64,000 bases of DNA, from positions 3,224,001 through 3,288,000 of the forward strand of contig NZ_CP171821.2 of assembly GCF_028401415.2 (NCBI RefSeq), given 5' to 3'. Shown in pieces: positions 42,255-49,746 of the stretch (its first letter is position 1; each line of letters begins with the position of its first letter). The position numbers were made by a program, and so were the translations under genes. The notes under the pieces were generated by a model. It saw only the letters and a list, made by a program, of their open reading frames with translations. It ran no database searches and was not told where the DNA came from. The DNA comes from Glaciecola sp028401415. Its GTDB lineage: Bacteria > Pseudomonadota > Gammaproteobacteria > Enterobacterales > Alteromonadaceae.

Positions 42255-42944
42255 CTAACCACAAGACCTAATATCGCCAGCGTGAGAGGAATCGCACGCT
42301 TCAAAGCTAGCGTCTCGATCCGCCTGATGCGAGGTAACGCAACGTTCGTACAAATCAGTACTAAAATCTTCTCCAAAGATAGTAATGTCTGGCATCATTG
42401 GATTGCAATTTTCTCGCAACCCTCTGGCATAAGTATTTGCAGCTCTTGTACGGCATTGATGCTTGGCAACGTTAGCGTTTAACTGGCACAGTCTTCTCGC
42501 ATCATCTTCATCTTCATCTTCATCTTCATCTTCATCGCCTGGGTCTGGGTCAGATGGAGGATTAGGGGGGCCTACTGGACCTCCCGGAGAACCGCCGCCA
42601 CCGCTACCGCCACCTCCACCACCGCATCCACCAATGCATGGGTTGATTACAGGGTCGGGCCTTTCGCCAACAACTTCTATGCATTCAGTTTCACTAGGGC
42701 AGTCGCCTCCTGAAACGTCGGCTACTGCGTCAGGTGCGTTTTTGTCTGTTGCAAATGCAGTTACAGGGGAAACTATCAGGGCTAGTAGAAAAATAAGAAG
42801 AGTGGGAGATATGGCGCTTTTGAAGAAGCTTAAGTTAAGCGGCGCTAATTTATGTTCTTGACGGTTAACTAATTGCTTGTTGCTTGTTGCTTGTTGCTTG
42901 TTGCTTGTTGCTTGTTGCTTGTTGCTTGTTGCTTGTTGCTTCAT
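42255..42944 (-). CDS. Secreted Cys/Gly-rich protein A of module copy 1
   Basis: 229 residues. Residues 2-24 are encoded by heptamer repeats (KQQATSN units). A signal peptide follows (hydrophobic core LLIFLLALIV, end AFA). Then comes the constant head: DCPSETECIEVVGERPDP, NPCIGGCGGGGGGSGGGG, a Pro/Gly linker and an acidic DE-repeat. The tail (about 145-229) has eight cysteines, with MPDITIFG and a C-terminal Cys-Gly. The same head occurs at 44098 and 49124. AAGGATC lies about 10 bases before the ATG. There is no ATG or GTG between the repeat and the signal peptide, so the repeat must be translated. I do not recognise the family. Confidence 0.8.
   Translation of the reverse strand: MKQQATSNKQQATSNKQQATSNKQLVNRQEHKLAPLNLSFFKSAISPTLLIFLLALIVSPVTAFATDKNAPDAVADVSGGDCPSETECIEVVGERPDPVINPCIGGCGGGGGGSGGGGSPGGPVGPPNPPSDPDPGDEDEDEDEDEDDARRLCQLNANVAKHQCRTRAANTYARGLRENCNPMMPDITIFGEDFSTDLYERCVTSHQADRDASFEACDSSHAGDIRSCG
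42504..42536. repeat. Hexamer repeat coding for the Asp-Glu run
   Basis: Five and a half copies of ATCTTC on the plus strand (GAAGAT coding). The unit is six bases, so copy changes would only lengthen or shorten the acidic linker of protein A1. Confidence 0.85.
42873..42941. repeat. Heptanucleotide repeat at the start of gene A1
   Basis: Nine perfect TTGCTTG units plus six bases of a tenth (coding strand CAAGCAA) directly after the ATG. Seven is not a multiple of three, so gain or loss of a unit shifts the frame. After the repeat the present frame reads on, while the other two meet TAG or TAA within three codons. This is the layout of a phase-variable contingency locus. Confidence 0.93.
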
Positions 42945-43003
42945 TTTTTAAGATCCTTTTAAAATTTCACAAATATAATTTAGCCTTTTGTTACAACTGT
43001 CAA
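42945..43003 (-). promoter_or_regulatory. Promoter and leader of module copy 1
   Basis: Minus-strand TTGACA (43003-42998), an AT-rich -10 region and AAGGATCTTAAAAA before the ATG. The order and spacing are shared with the leaders at 44029-44090 and 49071-49123. Confidence 0.55.
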
Positions 43004-43082
43004 GATATTTTTTCTATTATTGAGAAACATATTCGCGTAATAACCTGTTTCCTCAATTACTATTTTACATTATGTCTTCACT

Positions 43083-43293
43083 CAAAAGCGTCCATGACAT
43101 TGGTTATAGCGGATACTGACCTTCAACACTCTTTTGCTCATGCAATAGAATGTATTAAGGCGCAAGGTGGCATTGAGCTAACGCGTTTGCAAACGCGACT
43201 ATGCTATGATTAATCGCATGATACTAGACAACGAAGAAGACTGCCAAGCGCAGCACAGCGGAAACTGGAATAAGAGGATTCACCATGCGCATT
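43083..43293 (+). pseudogene. Divergent duplicate of the 123-aa gene's end
   Basis: Reads KASMTLVIADTDLQHSFAHA, matching KASMTTGNADTDLQHYFAQA at 40785 onward, then a one-base length change shifts the frame. The last 90 bases are nearly identical to the source. The mix of divergent and identical parts suggests recombination with DNA from a relative. Confidence 0.7.
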
Positions 43294-43303
43294 AAACAAC
43301 TCG
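43201..43303 (+). repeat. 103-bp direct repeat, copy 2
   Basis: Second copy of 40900-41002; this one leads into the complete def gene. The two copies bracket the A1-B1 module. Confidence 0.95.
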
Positions 43304-43836
43304 GCCATCCTATTTTGCGTGAGCAATCTCAAGCGATTAGCGAACAAGACATCAGCAGCAAGCGCGTTCAAGATACATTGAGCTTCATGAAAGAAACCTT
43401 AGACGGCATCAAAGCGATTTCTGATGAAAACGGCAATGCGCTCTCTGCCCCCCAGGTCGGTCAGGCAATTCGCATGGTGCTGCTGCGCTTAGATGGCGAC
43501 TTTGTGCCTATGATTAACCCAGAGCTTATCGAAACGAGCGAGACGCTGTTCGAATTTGAAGAAGAGTGTTTTAGCTTTTATAACTTGCGAGGCCTGACTC
43601 AGCGCCATGCTCAAGTGAAGGTTAAGTACTTAGACGAGGAAGGCACTGAGCATAAAATTAGCTTATCAGGTGAGGAAGCAGGGCTCATTCAGCATGAAAT
43701 AGATCATCTAAACGGTGTTTTCTTTACCGACCGCGTAGAAGATAAGCAGAGCTTGCGCTCGATAGATTACATTTTTAAAGATAAGCCGAGTCGTTTGAAA
43801 GTGGTCAAGGATATGGCGGAGTATATGGCACAATAG
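43285..43836 (+). CDS. def: Peptide deformylase-like protein
   Basis: 183 residues. The family's three motifs are present but altered: GNALSAPQVGQ for GxGLAAPQVG, EECFSFYN for EGCLS (the metal-binding cysteine is kept), and QHEIDHLNG as usual with both histidines. It should remove the formyl group of nascent proteins, but the changed second motif and length place it among the non-canonical deformylases, so it may not be the housekeeping enzyme. The ribosome binding site and first codons are duplicated at 40984. Confidence 0.88.
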   Translation: MRIKQLGHPILREQSQAISEQDISSKRVQDTLSFMKETLDGIKAISDENGNALSAPQVGQAIRMVLLRLDGDFVPMINPELIETSETLFEFEEECFSFYNLRGLTQRHAQVKVKYLDEEGTEHKISLSGEEAGLIQHEIDHLNGVFFTDRVEDKQSLRSIDYIFKDKPSRLKVVKDMAEYMAQ

Positions 43837-44028
43837 CTAAAGACATACTTGTAATAGTATTAGGGATTGAAATTCTCACTCATTTATAATGCTGCGCGAA
43901 ATGCACTTTTAAATCATCAGCATTCATACAAAATACGCCTTAGAGCTCGCCTTAATAAGGTAGCTTTCTTAGCGGGAGTCTTAAACACACGCTTCAATTA
44001 CTTCCAAGGAATTCTAGAATATTATCTC

Positions 44029-44090
44029 TTGACAATTCGGAAACATACTATAACTTTGCTTATGCAACTAAATAAGGATATTTAAATAAT
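44029..44090 (+). promoter_or_regulatory. Promoter and leader of module copy 2
   Basis: TTGACA at 44029-44034, TATAAC at 44049-44054 and AAGGAT before ATG 44091. It is the same arrangement as in the other two modules. Confidence 0.55.
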
Positions 44091-44097
44091 ATGAAAA

Positions 44098-44703
44098 ATG
44101 CGTCAACAACCAACAACCAACAACCATCAAGCACCTACCACTAACCGTCTAGATGCACTTAAGACTGCTGTAAGCGCGGGCGTATTGAGCATACTGCTTT
44201 TAATGAGTGTCGTTTCATCAAATGTATACGCTAATGAACGAGTAACGCCTGATTTTGCTGCCGAAACTAACTCAGGAGATTGCCCCGCTGACACAGAGTG
44301 TATAGAAGTTCCCGGTTATAGACCAGACCCTTCATTCAATCCATGTATTGGTGGATGCGGAGGTGGCGGCGGTGGTAGCGGTGGCGGTGGCTCCCCTGGA
44401 GGTCCAGTTGGTCCACCACTTCCTCCCGCTCCTGAGCCAGAAGACCCTGACCCAGAAGAAGAGCGAAGAGATTGTGTTAATGCTGCAAATGCACAGAACT
44501 CGTTGTGTCGCTCAGGTTTTGCGAATTCGCATGCACGACAGGTTTCACAAATCTGTAGTCTTATGCCCCCAGATATTACAATATTTGGAATCACTATTGA
44601 GGGTGGTAGGCAACAATGTATCGATACAAGCCTCGCAAACAGAGACGCGGGATACGAAAGTTGCGCTGCAAATCGCGACCTAGCAATAACTCGCTGCCCG
44701 TGA
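44098..44703 (+). CDS. Secreted Cys/Gly-rich protein A of module copy 2
   Basis: 201 residues as read from ATG 44098. Signal peptide with end VYA; head DCPADTECIEVPGYRPDP, NPCIGGCGGGGGGSGGGG, SPGGPVGPP; tail with six cysteines related to the copy 1 tail (MPPDITIFG, NRDAGYESC). The ATG matching the conserved start in copies 1 and 3 is 44091, and from there the frame ends at TAA 44142-44144. So either translation uses 44098, with a poor ribosome binding distance, or the gene is now in an off state. Partner B2 follows after 26 bases. Confidence 0.72.
   Translation: MRQQPTTNNHQAPTTNRLDALKTAVSAGVLSILLLMSVVSSNVYANERVTPDFAAETNSGDCPADTECIEVPGYRPDPSFNPCIGGCGGGGGGSGGGGSPGGPVGPPLPPAPEPEDPDPEEERRDCVNAANAQNSLCRSGFANSHARQVSQICSLMPPDITIFGITIEGGRQQCIDTSLANRDAGYESCAANRDLAITRCP
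44104..44124 (+). repeat. Heptanucleotide repeat near the start of gene A2
   Basis: Three perfect CAACAAC units within the first codons, the position of the long repeat in copy 1 but with another unit. Loss of one unit would bring ATG 44091 into frame with the protein. Confidence 0.85.
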
Positions 44704-44729
44704 ATGAATGGTAGAGGAGTAATAATCTA

Positions 44730-45824
44730 ATGTACAGATTCAAAATATTAAGTGTGATTCTTGGCTTATCCGTTATCGGCGTAATCTTGCTTATCGGGAT
44801 GGATAGTGCGAGCGACAAAAATGTTATCAATCCAGATACCTACAATGAATCAGGAGAGCGCGAACTTAAAAGTATTGTTGCGAAGCAAATTCAAAAAAAC
44901 GCCGCTAATGATAGTCAACCTAAAAATAGTGATCAAAGTTCATCACTGTTTGTGAATCCTGAGAATCAAGATGGTCGAGTCGAAGACGAGTGGTGTTTTG
45001 CAGTTACTGAGCTCGCTGATGACCAAATCGTGAGATACTTAGAGCTGAAGAGTGAATGGGATGTGCAACGCGGGGATATTTCTATGACGAACCCTTTTGT
45101 TGATGCAGTCAATTCTGGGACGAGCTCAATTCCCGCCATTGCCTTTTTGACATCAAACGGAAATAACGAGCACCTTCTGGCTCCATATAGAGAAATGTCT
45201 CTTAGAGAGTTAAGGGCGTCCGCTAATAGTAATGACCGATACGCGCTGTTGGCGATCGTAGACAACCCGAGTATAAACCCGACAGAAAAGGTTGAAGCTG
45301 CTAGAAAGCTCTTGCATTTTGGCGATACCGCAAGCAGTTTGAGAACCCTCACGACGATGGAACTTCTATATGCGAGTTTTGATTATGAGGAAAAAGGTGC
45401 GATGACGATGGATATTCAAGAAAAAATTCTTAACGCATTAACATATATTCACTACGGACTTTCTAGGAAGGACACCTCCGCATTGCTTGCGTACTTGCAG
45501 CTTGTTCGAGATAATCCCATTTTCAACAAAGAGCTTGCTCCTAACGTTGTATTGAGTGAAAACGCTCTTTCTAAAATTGATCAAAATGTGAAACAGCTTG
45601 TTGCGGCTATCGATGAATCTAATATACGAAATAATATGATGCCAATTTCTGATATTGAAATTCCGAAAGTCGCACAGCATTCATTCGAGGCTTCAATAGT
45701 GGTATTGTTCAATGAATATGCCGATGTCTTCGAAAAAAACCAAGTAGCAGGCATTTGGATGAGTTCATATATTAATGAAAACAGCTGCATTGAGAGACAG
45801 TACTTTGAGTATGCGTCGAATTGA
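44730..45824 (+). CDS. Membrane-anchored partner B of module copy 2
   Basis: 364 residues. One membrane segment (6-24), a polar stretch, then the helical domain shared with the copy 1 partner: DEWCFAVTEL, EWDVQRGDI, NNEHLLAPYREM, AARKLLHFGDTASSL and a late cysteine in NENSCIERQ. GAGGAG lies 10 bases upstream of the ATG. Identity with partner B1 is moderate, so the pair is an old duplication or came from a relative. Function unknown. Confidence 0.75.
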   Translation: MYRFKILSVILGLSVIGVILLIGMDSASDKNVINPDTYNESGERELKSIVAKQIQKNAANDSQPKNSDQSSSLFVNPENQDGRVEDEWCFAVTELADDQIVRYLELKSEWDVQRGDISMTNPFVDAVNSGTSSIPAIAFLTSNGNNEHLLAPYREMSLRELRASANSNDRYALLAIVDNPSINPTEKVEAARKLLHFGDTASSLRTLTTMELLYASFDYEEKGAMTMDIQEKILNALTYIHYGLSRKDTSALLAYLQLVRDNPIFNKELAPNVVLSENALSKIDQNVKQLVAAIDESNIRNNMMPISDIEIPKVAQHSFEASIVVLFNEYADVFEKNQVAGIWMSSYINENSCIERQYFEYASN

Positions 45825-46210
45825 TCCTGCGACCATCACGCCGAGTGCAATTTTTACTGAAGAATGTATGAATGGCGATTGATAAATGAAGTTAAGGTTA
45901 AAATCCGAAGCAAATAACTGGTTTAGGTTCATACACCTAGCCAGTTATCTCTGAAGCCTTCCTTGTAAAAGAGCTAATCTTAATCAACTCGAAGCTGGAT
46001 GATTACGGCGTATGTTTTCATAACATGCCGCGTAACGAATTCTCAATCACTAATATCGACGAAGGCACTGATCGGCTTGAAGTTAAGTGAGATTCACACT
46101 GCGAAAAGTGCACCATCACAGAGTAAGCGATCAAAATAGACCGTTCTTCAATTATTAAGTACAGCCTCTAAAATCTCGTCATTAATAAACACAGGATAAA
46201 CGATCAATGA
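45825..46210. other. Intergenic stretch with one long hairpin
   Basis: 386 bases without a gene. An imperfect inverted repeat (45914-45948, arms ATAACTGG and CCAGTTAT extended by several pairs) lies about 90 bp after partner B2 and may end its transcript, though no T-run follows. Nothing else was seen. Confidence 0.45.
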
Positions 46211-46220
46211 CTTGTAGTGG

Positions 46221-47100
46221 TCAACAAAATCCGTACACCGATTTAGCTAGTTTCTCAGCTTTCGTTGGCGGCAGCCCATCGTTAAATTGATGCGGTCGTT
46301 CCCAGTTGTAATAGTTCATTAGGTAGTAACCTACATCTCGTTTTGCTTCATTCGCTGATTGATATCCGATAGACGGCATCCATTCAGATTTTAAGCTTCT
46401 AATTACTCTCTCCATCGGCGTTTGTCAAGACAGTTACCGCGTCGGCTCATGCTTTGTGTCATGCGATAACGCCACAGGCGCTGTCTGAACTTACGCGCTC
46501 CATATTGTGAGCCTTGGTCACTATGGAACAGCACATGTTGTGGCTTACCACGTTGCTCGTAAGCCATATCTAGCGCTCTTGATGCCAGCTCAGCATCAGG
46601 TCTCTTTGATAGACTCCAACCAATTACTCTGCGTGCATACAAGTCAATGACAACAGCAGCATAATGCCAAGCGCCACCCGTCCACAAATAGGTAATGTCA
46701 CCGCACCAAGCTTGGTTAGGCTGCTCCGGTACAAACTGCCGATCTAATAAATTCGGAATGTCTGGTCGCTCAACCTTCACCTGTTTGTAAGCATGTTTTC
46801 CGGGCTGCTTGCTTGTCAGGCCTTGTTCTTTCATCAAGGCGCCAACCTTAAAACGGCCCATTTCAAGTCCCTCATCTCGTAGCATCGCTACGATCGTTCG
46901 AGTGCCTGCGGACTGATGGCTTTTATCAAATAAGCGCTTTACTCTTGCTCGTAAAATCCGGCGCTTGGCATCAATGAGGCGGCGTCGCTTTTTACGCTCC
47001 TAGTAGCTTGTCACACCCAAACCTAACGCTGAGCACACGAGCTCTGTCGATTTATGCTCCCTTAATCGATCTACTAGCGCGTGGAGTTCAGATCGTCTGA
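46221..47100 (-). pseudogene. IS3-family transposase orfB, broken
   Basis: The integrase core is readable: AWCGDITYLWTGGAWHYAAVV (first Asp), HSDQGSQYGAR (second Asp) and, after a frame change near 46410, ERVIRSLKSEWMP with the final Glu. There is also an in-frame TAG near 46999 (TSY then stop then ERKKRRR), and the front is cut by the IS110 insertion. At least three lesions make it inactive. Confidence 0.85.
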
Positions 47101-47204
47101 CATCAAAAGACTAGTCCGTCACGGACGGTAGCCTAATGAGATGCTCCGCCAAAGTCTAAAAAGGTGTACATTTAACATTCACTATTTTAATTAGGGTAAT
47201 TATC

Positions 47205-48221
47205 ATGGCTAACATCAAGGTTTTAGGTATCGATTTAGGCAAATCAAACTTCCACGTTATCGGTCATAACGAGACAGGGCGAACAATATACAAAAAAGTG
47301 CTCACTAAAAAAGCACTTATATCATATCTCAGCAAATTACCGGCTTGCGTTGTGGCCATGGAGAGTTGCCCTGGCTCTCAATGGCTTGTGAGAAAGGTTG
47401 GGTCTTTTGGCCATGATACTCGACTGTTGCCACCGCAATACGTAAAGGCTTACGTTAAGACTAATAAGAACGACTTTATTGATGCAGATGCTATAGCAGA
47501 AGCGGCAATTCGGCCAAATATGCGATTCGTGCCCATCAAATCTGTTGAACAGCAAAGTGCACTAGTTACTCATAAATTACGAGATAGCTTTGTTAAACAA
47601 CGAACAGCTTGTATGACGCAAATTCGTGCCTTTTTATTAGAGTTTGGTATTAATCATGGAAAAGGCCATCCAGCAATAAGACGTGTTCCAGAATTACTGG
47701 CAAATTCTGAAATTGAACTGCCTCCAGAGCTACGTAAATCAATTCACCATTTATATGAGCATTATCAATATCTCAATGAACAAATCAAATCACTTGAGAA
47801 GCGCATTGACGCTTACATCTCTCAAGATGAAAATTCCCAAAGACTGTTAACCATCCCTGGTATCGGCATACATACTGCGAGCAGTATGGTCGCTGAGGTT
47901 GGCAATGCAAGTAGGTTTACCAATGGGCGAGAAATGGCAGCGTGGCTTGGCTTAACCCCTCGACAGCATTCAACGGGTGGCAAACAAAAGCTGCTTGGAA
48001 TAAGCAAACGAGGAAATAAGCAGTTGCGCTGTTTGTTAGTGCATTGTGCTCGTTCAATTCTGCGATTCAAACACAAGTACAGTGATACTGCATTTGGTGG
48101 CTGGATTACACTCATGCAACAGAACAAGACGTTTAATGTAGCAACCGTAGCTTTAGCCAATAAACTCGCTCGGATTACTTGGGCAATTTTACGCAAGAAC
48201 GAAAATTATATATTGGCATAA
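47205..48221 (+). CDS. IS110-family transposase
   Basis: 338 residues, full length. The N-terminal DEDD domain has LGIDLGKSNFHV (Asp), VAMESCPGSQW (Glu) and the KTNKNDFIDADAIAEAA pair of Asp residues. The C-terminal part LLTIPGIGIHTASSMVAEVG, with the serine-containing WLGLTPRQHSTGGK, is the Transposase_20 domain. IS110 enzymes move by a site-specific mechanism guided by a bridge RNA. The gene looks intact, with no frameshift. Confidence 0.95.
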   Translation: MANIKVLGIDLGKSNFHVIGHNETGRTIYKKVLTKKALISYLSKLPACVVAMESCPGSQWLVRKVGSFGHDTRLLPPQYVKAYVKTNKNDFIDADAIAEAAIRPNMRFVPIKSVEQQSALVTHKLRDSFVKQRTACMTQIRAFLLEFGINHGKGHPAIRRVPELLANSEIELPPELRKSIHHLYEHYQYLNEQIKSLEKRIDAYISQDENSQRLLTIPGIGIHTASSMVAEVGNASRFTNGREMAAWLGLTPRQHSTGGKQKLLGISKRGNKQLRCLLVHCARSILRFKHKYSDTAFGGWITLMQQNKTFNVATVALANKLARITWAILRKNENYILA

Positions 48222-48420
48222 CTATCCCCTTCATAGGGAAGCGATAAGATGACTAAGCGGTCGACCGTCACTTCTAAAGCCTGACTAAAAAAGTATGCTC
48301 TAGAAGCTCATTGGCCTTTTAAGGCTAGAAGTGCGCGGATCTTCACCAAGGACAGAGCTAGCAACATTAAAAAGCTCACAAACAGTCCGAATACATTTGT
48401 GCTGACCCAAATAGTCAAAT
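48222..48420 (+). ncRNA. Possible bridge-RNA region of the IS110 element
   Basis: About 200 non-coding bases after the transposase gene. In IS1111-group elements the guide (bridge) RNA is encoded in this end, and the long right end here fits that group better than the short left end. The RNA limits and loops were not worked out. Confidence 0.4.
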
Positions 48421-48759
48421 AACAAAAGAATCCTTTGACAGATGGCGGCGGACCATACACTTTTTAAGTATCGACTTTTCTCGCTCTAACCGATTAACTT
48501 TGGCTTCTAACTCCTGAATACGCTGCTGCTCGGCGGTTAAAGCCTTCGATTTAAGCGTAATACCTATACGCTCTGATTCAAGTTGTTTTACCCAAATCCG
48601 AAAGGTGTTTTCATGCACCTCTAACGCTCGACTGGCCTCGGTATATGGGTAATCTTGATCTAAGACTAAGCAAGCCGCATCGTTTTTAAATTCCGGGCTG
48701 AATGACCGGCGCTTTCTCTTTTCCGTTGGAAGCCTCTTCTGTAAGTGTAATGCTACCAC
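48415..48759 (-). CDS. IS3-family orfA (HTH protein)
   Basis: 114 residues in the open frame; the natural end is lost because the IS110 element cuts it near SKDSF. FSPEFKNDAACLVLDQDYPY and SRALEVHENTFRIWVKQLE are the HTH, followed by a leucine-zipper-like segment (QELEAKVNRLEREKSILKK). It would normally be joined to orfB by a -1 frameshift. Confidence 0.85.
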   Translation of the reverse strand: MVALHLQKRLPTEKRKRRSFSPEFKNDAACLVLDQDYPYTEASRALEVHENTFRIWVKQLESERIGITLKSKALTAEQQRIQELEAKVNRLEREKSILKKCMVRRHLSKDSFVI

Positions 48760-49070
48760 TTAAAAAGGTGTACGGGTTTATTCTGCCACTACAAGGTTCG
48801 GAATAAGCGCTCAAGATTACTTTATCCGCATGCACAAACCTAAACAGTAAAACGAACATTCAAGTTAATCAACAAAACTAATTTCATAACTTAAGCTTCA
48901 ACTACTATTTTAACACTTATTTCGAGAACGATTCAGATACAAAACACGGAATAGGCTCGTATGGGCAGAGTAATTAGAACAAACACGCTAAAAAACTTTA
49001 TTGTAAACATTATGTTACTACTTTGACTCAGTAATATTATTAATGCTTCTGTATAAAATATTGACACGAA

Positions 49071-49123
49071 TTGTATTTGTATGAATTATATACTAACAAC
49101 TTAAATAAGGACATTTTAAAATA
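49071..49123 (+). promoter_or_regulatory. Promoter and leader of module copy 3
   Basis: TTGACA at 49071-49076, an AT-rich -10 region, and AAATAAGGACATTTTAAAAT directly before ATG 49124. It is nearly the same leader as for copy 2. Confidence 0.55.
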
Positions 49124-49723
49124 ATGAAACATATTCAAGAAACCCTCCAAATTGATCCCATCTTTTACTCTAACGTAATTTCCAAAATATCAGCAGGAAT
49201 ACTATTGAGTATTCTTCTGCTAATGGTCAGCGGCTCCTTTAGCTCACATGCTAGTGAATTGAGTACAACCGACTACATTGCAGATACAAGCGCAGAAGAC
49301 TGCCCAGCTGATGTAGAGTGTATAGAGGCACCTGGCGTTAGACCTGACCCCTCATTCAATCCTTGTATTGGTGGATGCGGCGGTGGAGGTGGCGGTAGCG
49401 GTGGTGGTGGTACTAACCCTGGTGGCGGTGTTGGTGCTCCTCCTCCAATAAGCCCGGCAGAGCAATGCATTGTTAACGTGGAAAGAAACCACGCAAGTGT
49501 GATAAGTCAGATAAGTCAAACGCGAACCATCGCTTTATTTGCATGTAGTGTTTCTGGGTTAACTGCAGGTGCACTTGCCGCGATGTTTACTGGTGGGGTG
49601 GGAGCTGTGCCAGCGGGCGTGCTAGTCGGAGGCGCATGTGTTGCATTTGTCGAGCAAGCCGCAGCTCAAGCTGTTGAAAGAGCCGATATCAAAAAAGCTG
49701 AAGATGCAGCGAAGTGCGATTAA
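49124..49723 (+). CDS. Secreted Gly-rich protein A of module copy 3, hydrophobic tail
   Basis: 199 residues. Signal peptide with core ILLSILLLMV and end SHA. Head DCPADVECIEAPGVRPDP, NPCIGGCGGGGGGSGGGG, as in copies 1 and 2. The tail is different: a cysteine, then a long hydrophobic region rich in small residues (LTAGALAAMFTGGVGAVPAG, VLVGGACVAF) like a glycine-zipper hairpin, and a charged end with a last cysteine. Such hairpins occur in membrane-inserting proteins. There is no heptamer repeat here. Partner B3 starts 23 bases later. Confidence 0.8.
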   Translation: MKHIQETLQIDPIFYSNVISKISAGILLSILLLMVSGSFSSHASELSTTDYIADTSAEDCPADVECIEAPGVRPDPSFNPCIGGCGGGGGGSGGGGTNPGGGVGAPPPISPAEQCIVNVERNHASVISQISQTRTIALFACSVSGLTAGALAAMFTGGVGAVPAGVLVGGACVAFVEQAAAQAVERADIKKAEDAAKCD

Positions 49724-49746
49724 CGTCAATGATTCAGGAGAATTTG

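Larger units (their letters stand above)
47108..48427 (+). mobile_element. IS110-family element (IS1111-like) inside the IS3 element
   Basis: It lies at the orfA/orfB junction of the IS3 element. CAAAAGA occurs at both edges (47104-47110 and near 48423-48429), so the outer limits are good to a few bases. It has a 94-bp left and a 200-bp right non-coding end and one transposase gene. The left end holds the palindrome GTCCGTCACGGAC. Confidence 0.75.
46211..48795 (-). mobile_element. IS3-family element, broken and split by an IS110 element
   Basis: Ends TGTAGTGG...CCGTACACC (from 46213) and its inverse (to 48793) are matching inverted repeats; similarity includes CTTGTAGTGG up to 46211 and 48795. 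Minus-strand orfA is at 48415-48759 and the remains of orfB at 46221-47100. No target duplication was found. The interior is interrupted by an IS110-type element at about 47108-48427. Confidence 0.8.

Noticed and set aside
42463..42861. Antisense frame with serine and proline runs opposite gene A1
   Set aside because: It is the mirror of the Gly and Asp-Glu codons. The minus-strand frame has the signal peptide and the family head found at two other loci.
42873..42941. Heptamer array as a possible CRISPR
   Set aside because: The units are 7 bp with no spacers and there are no cas genes.
44316..44594. Antisense frame opposite gene A2
   Set aside because: Mirror of the glycine-rich linker, no start signal.
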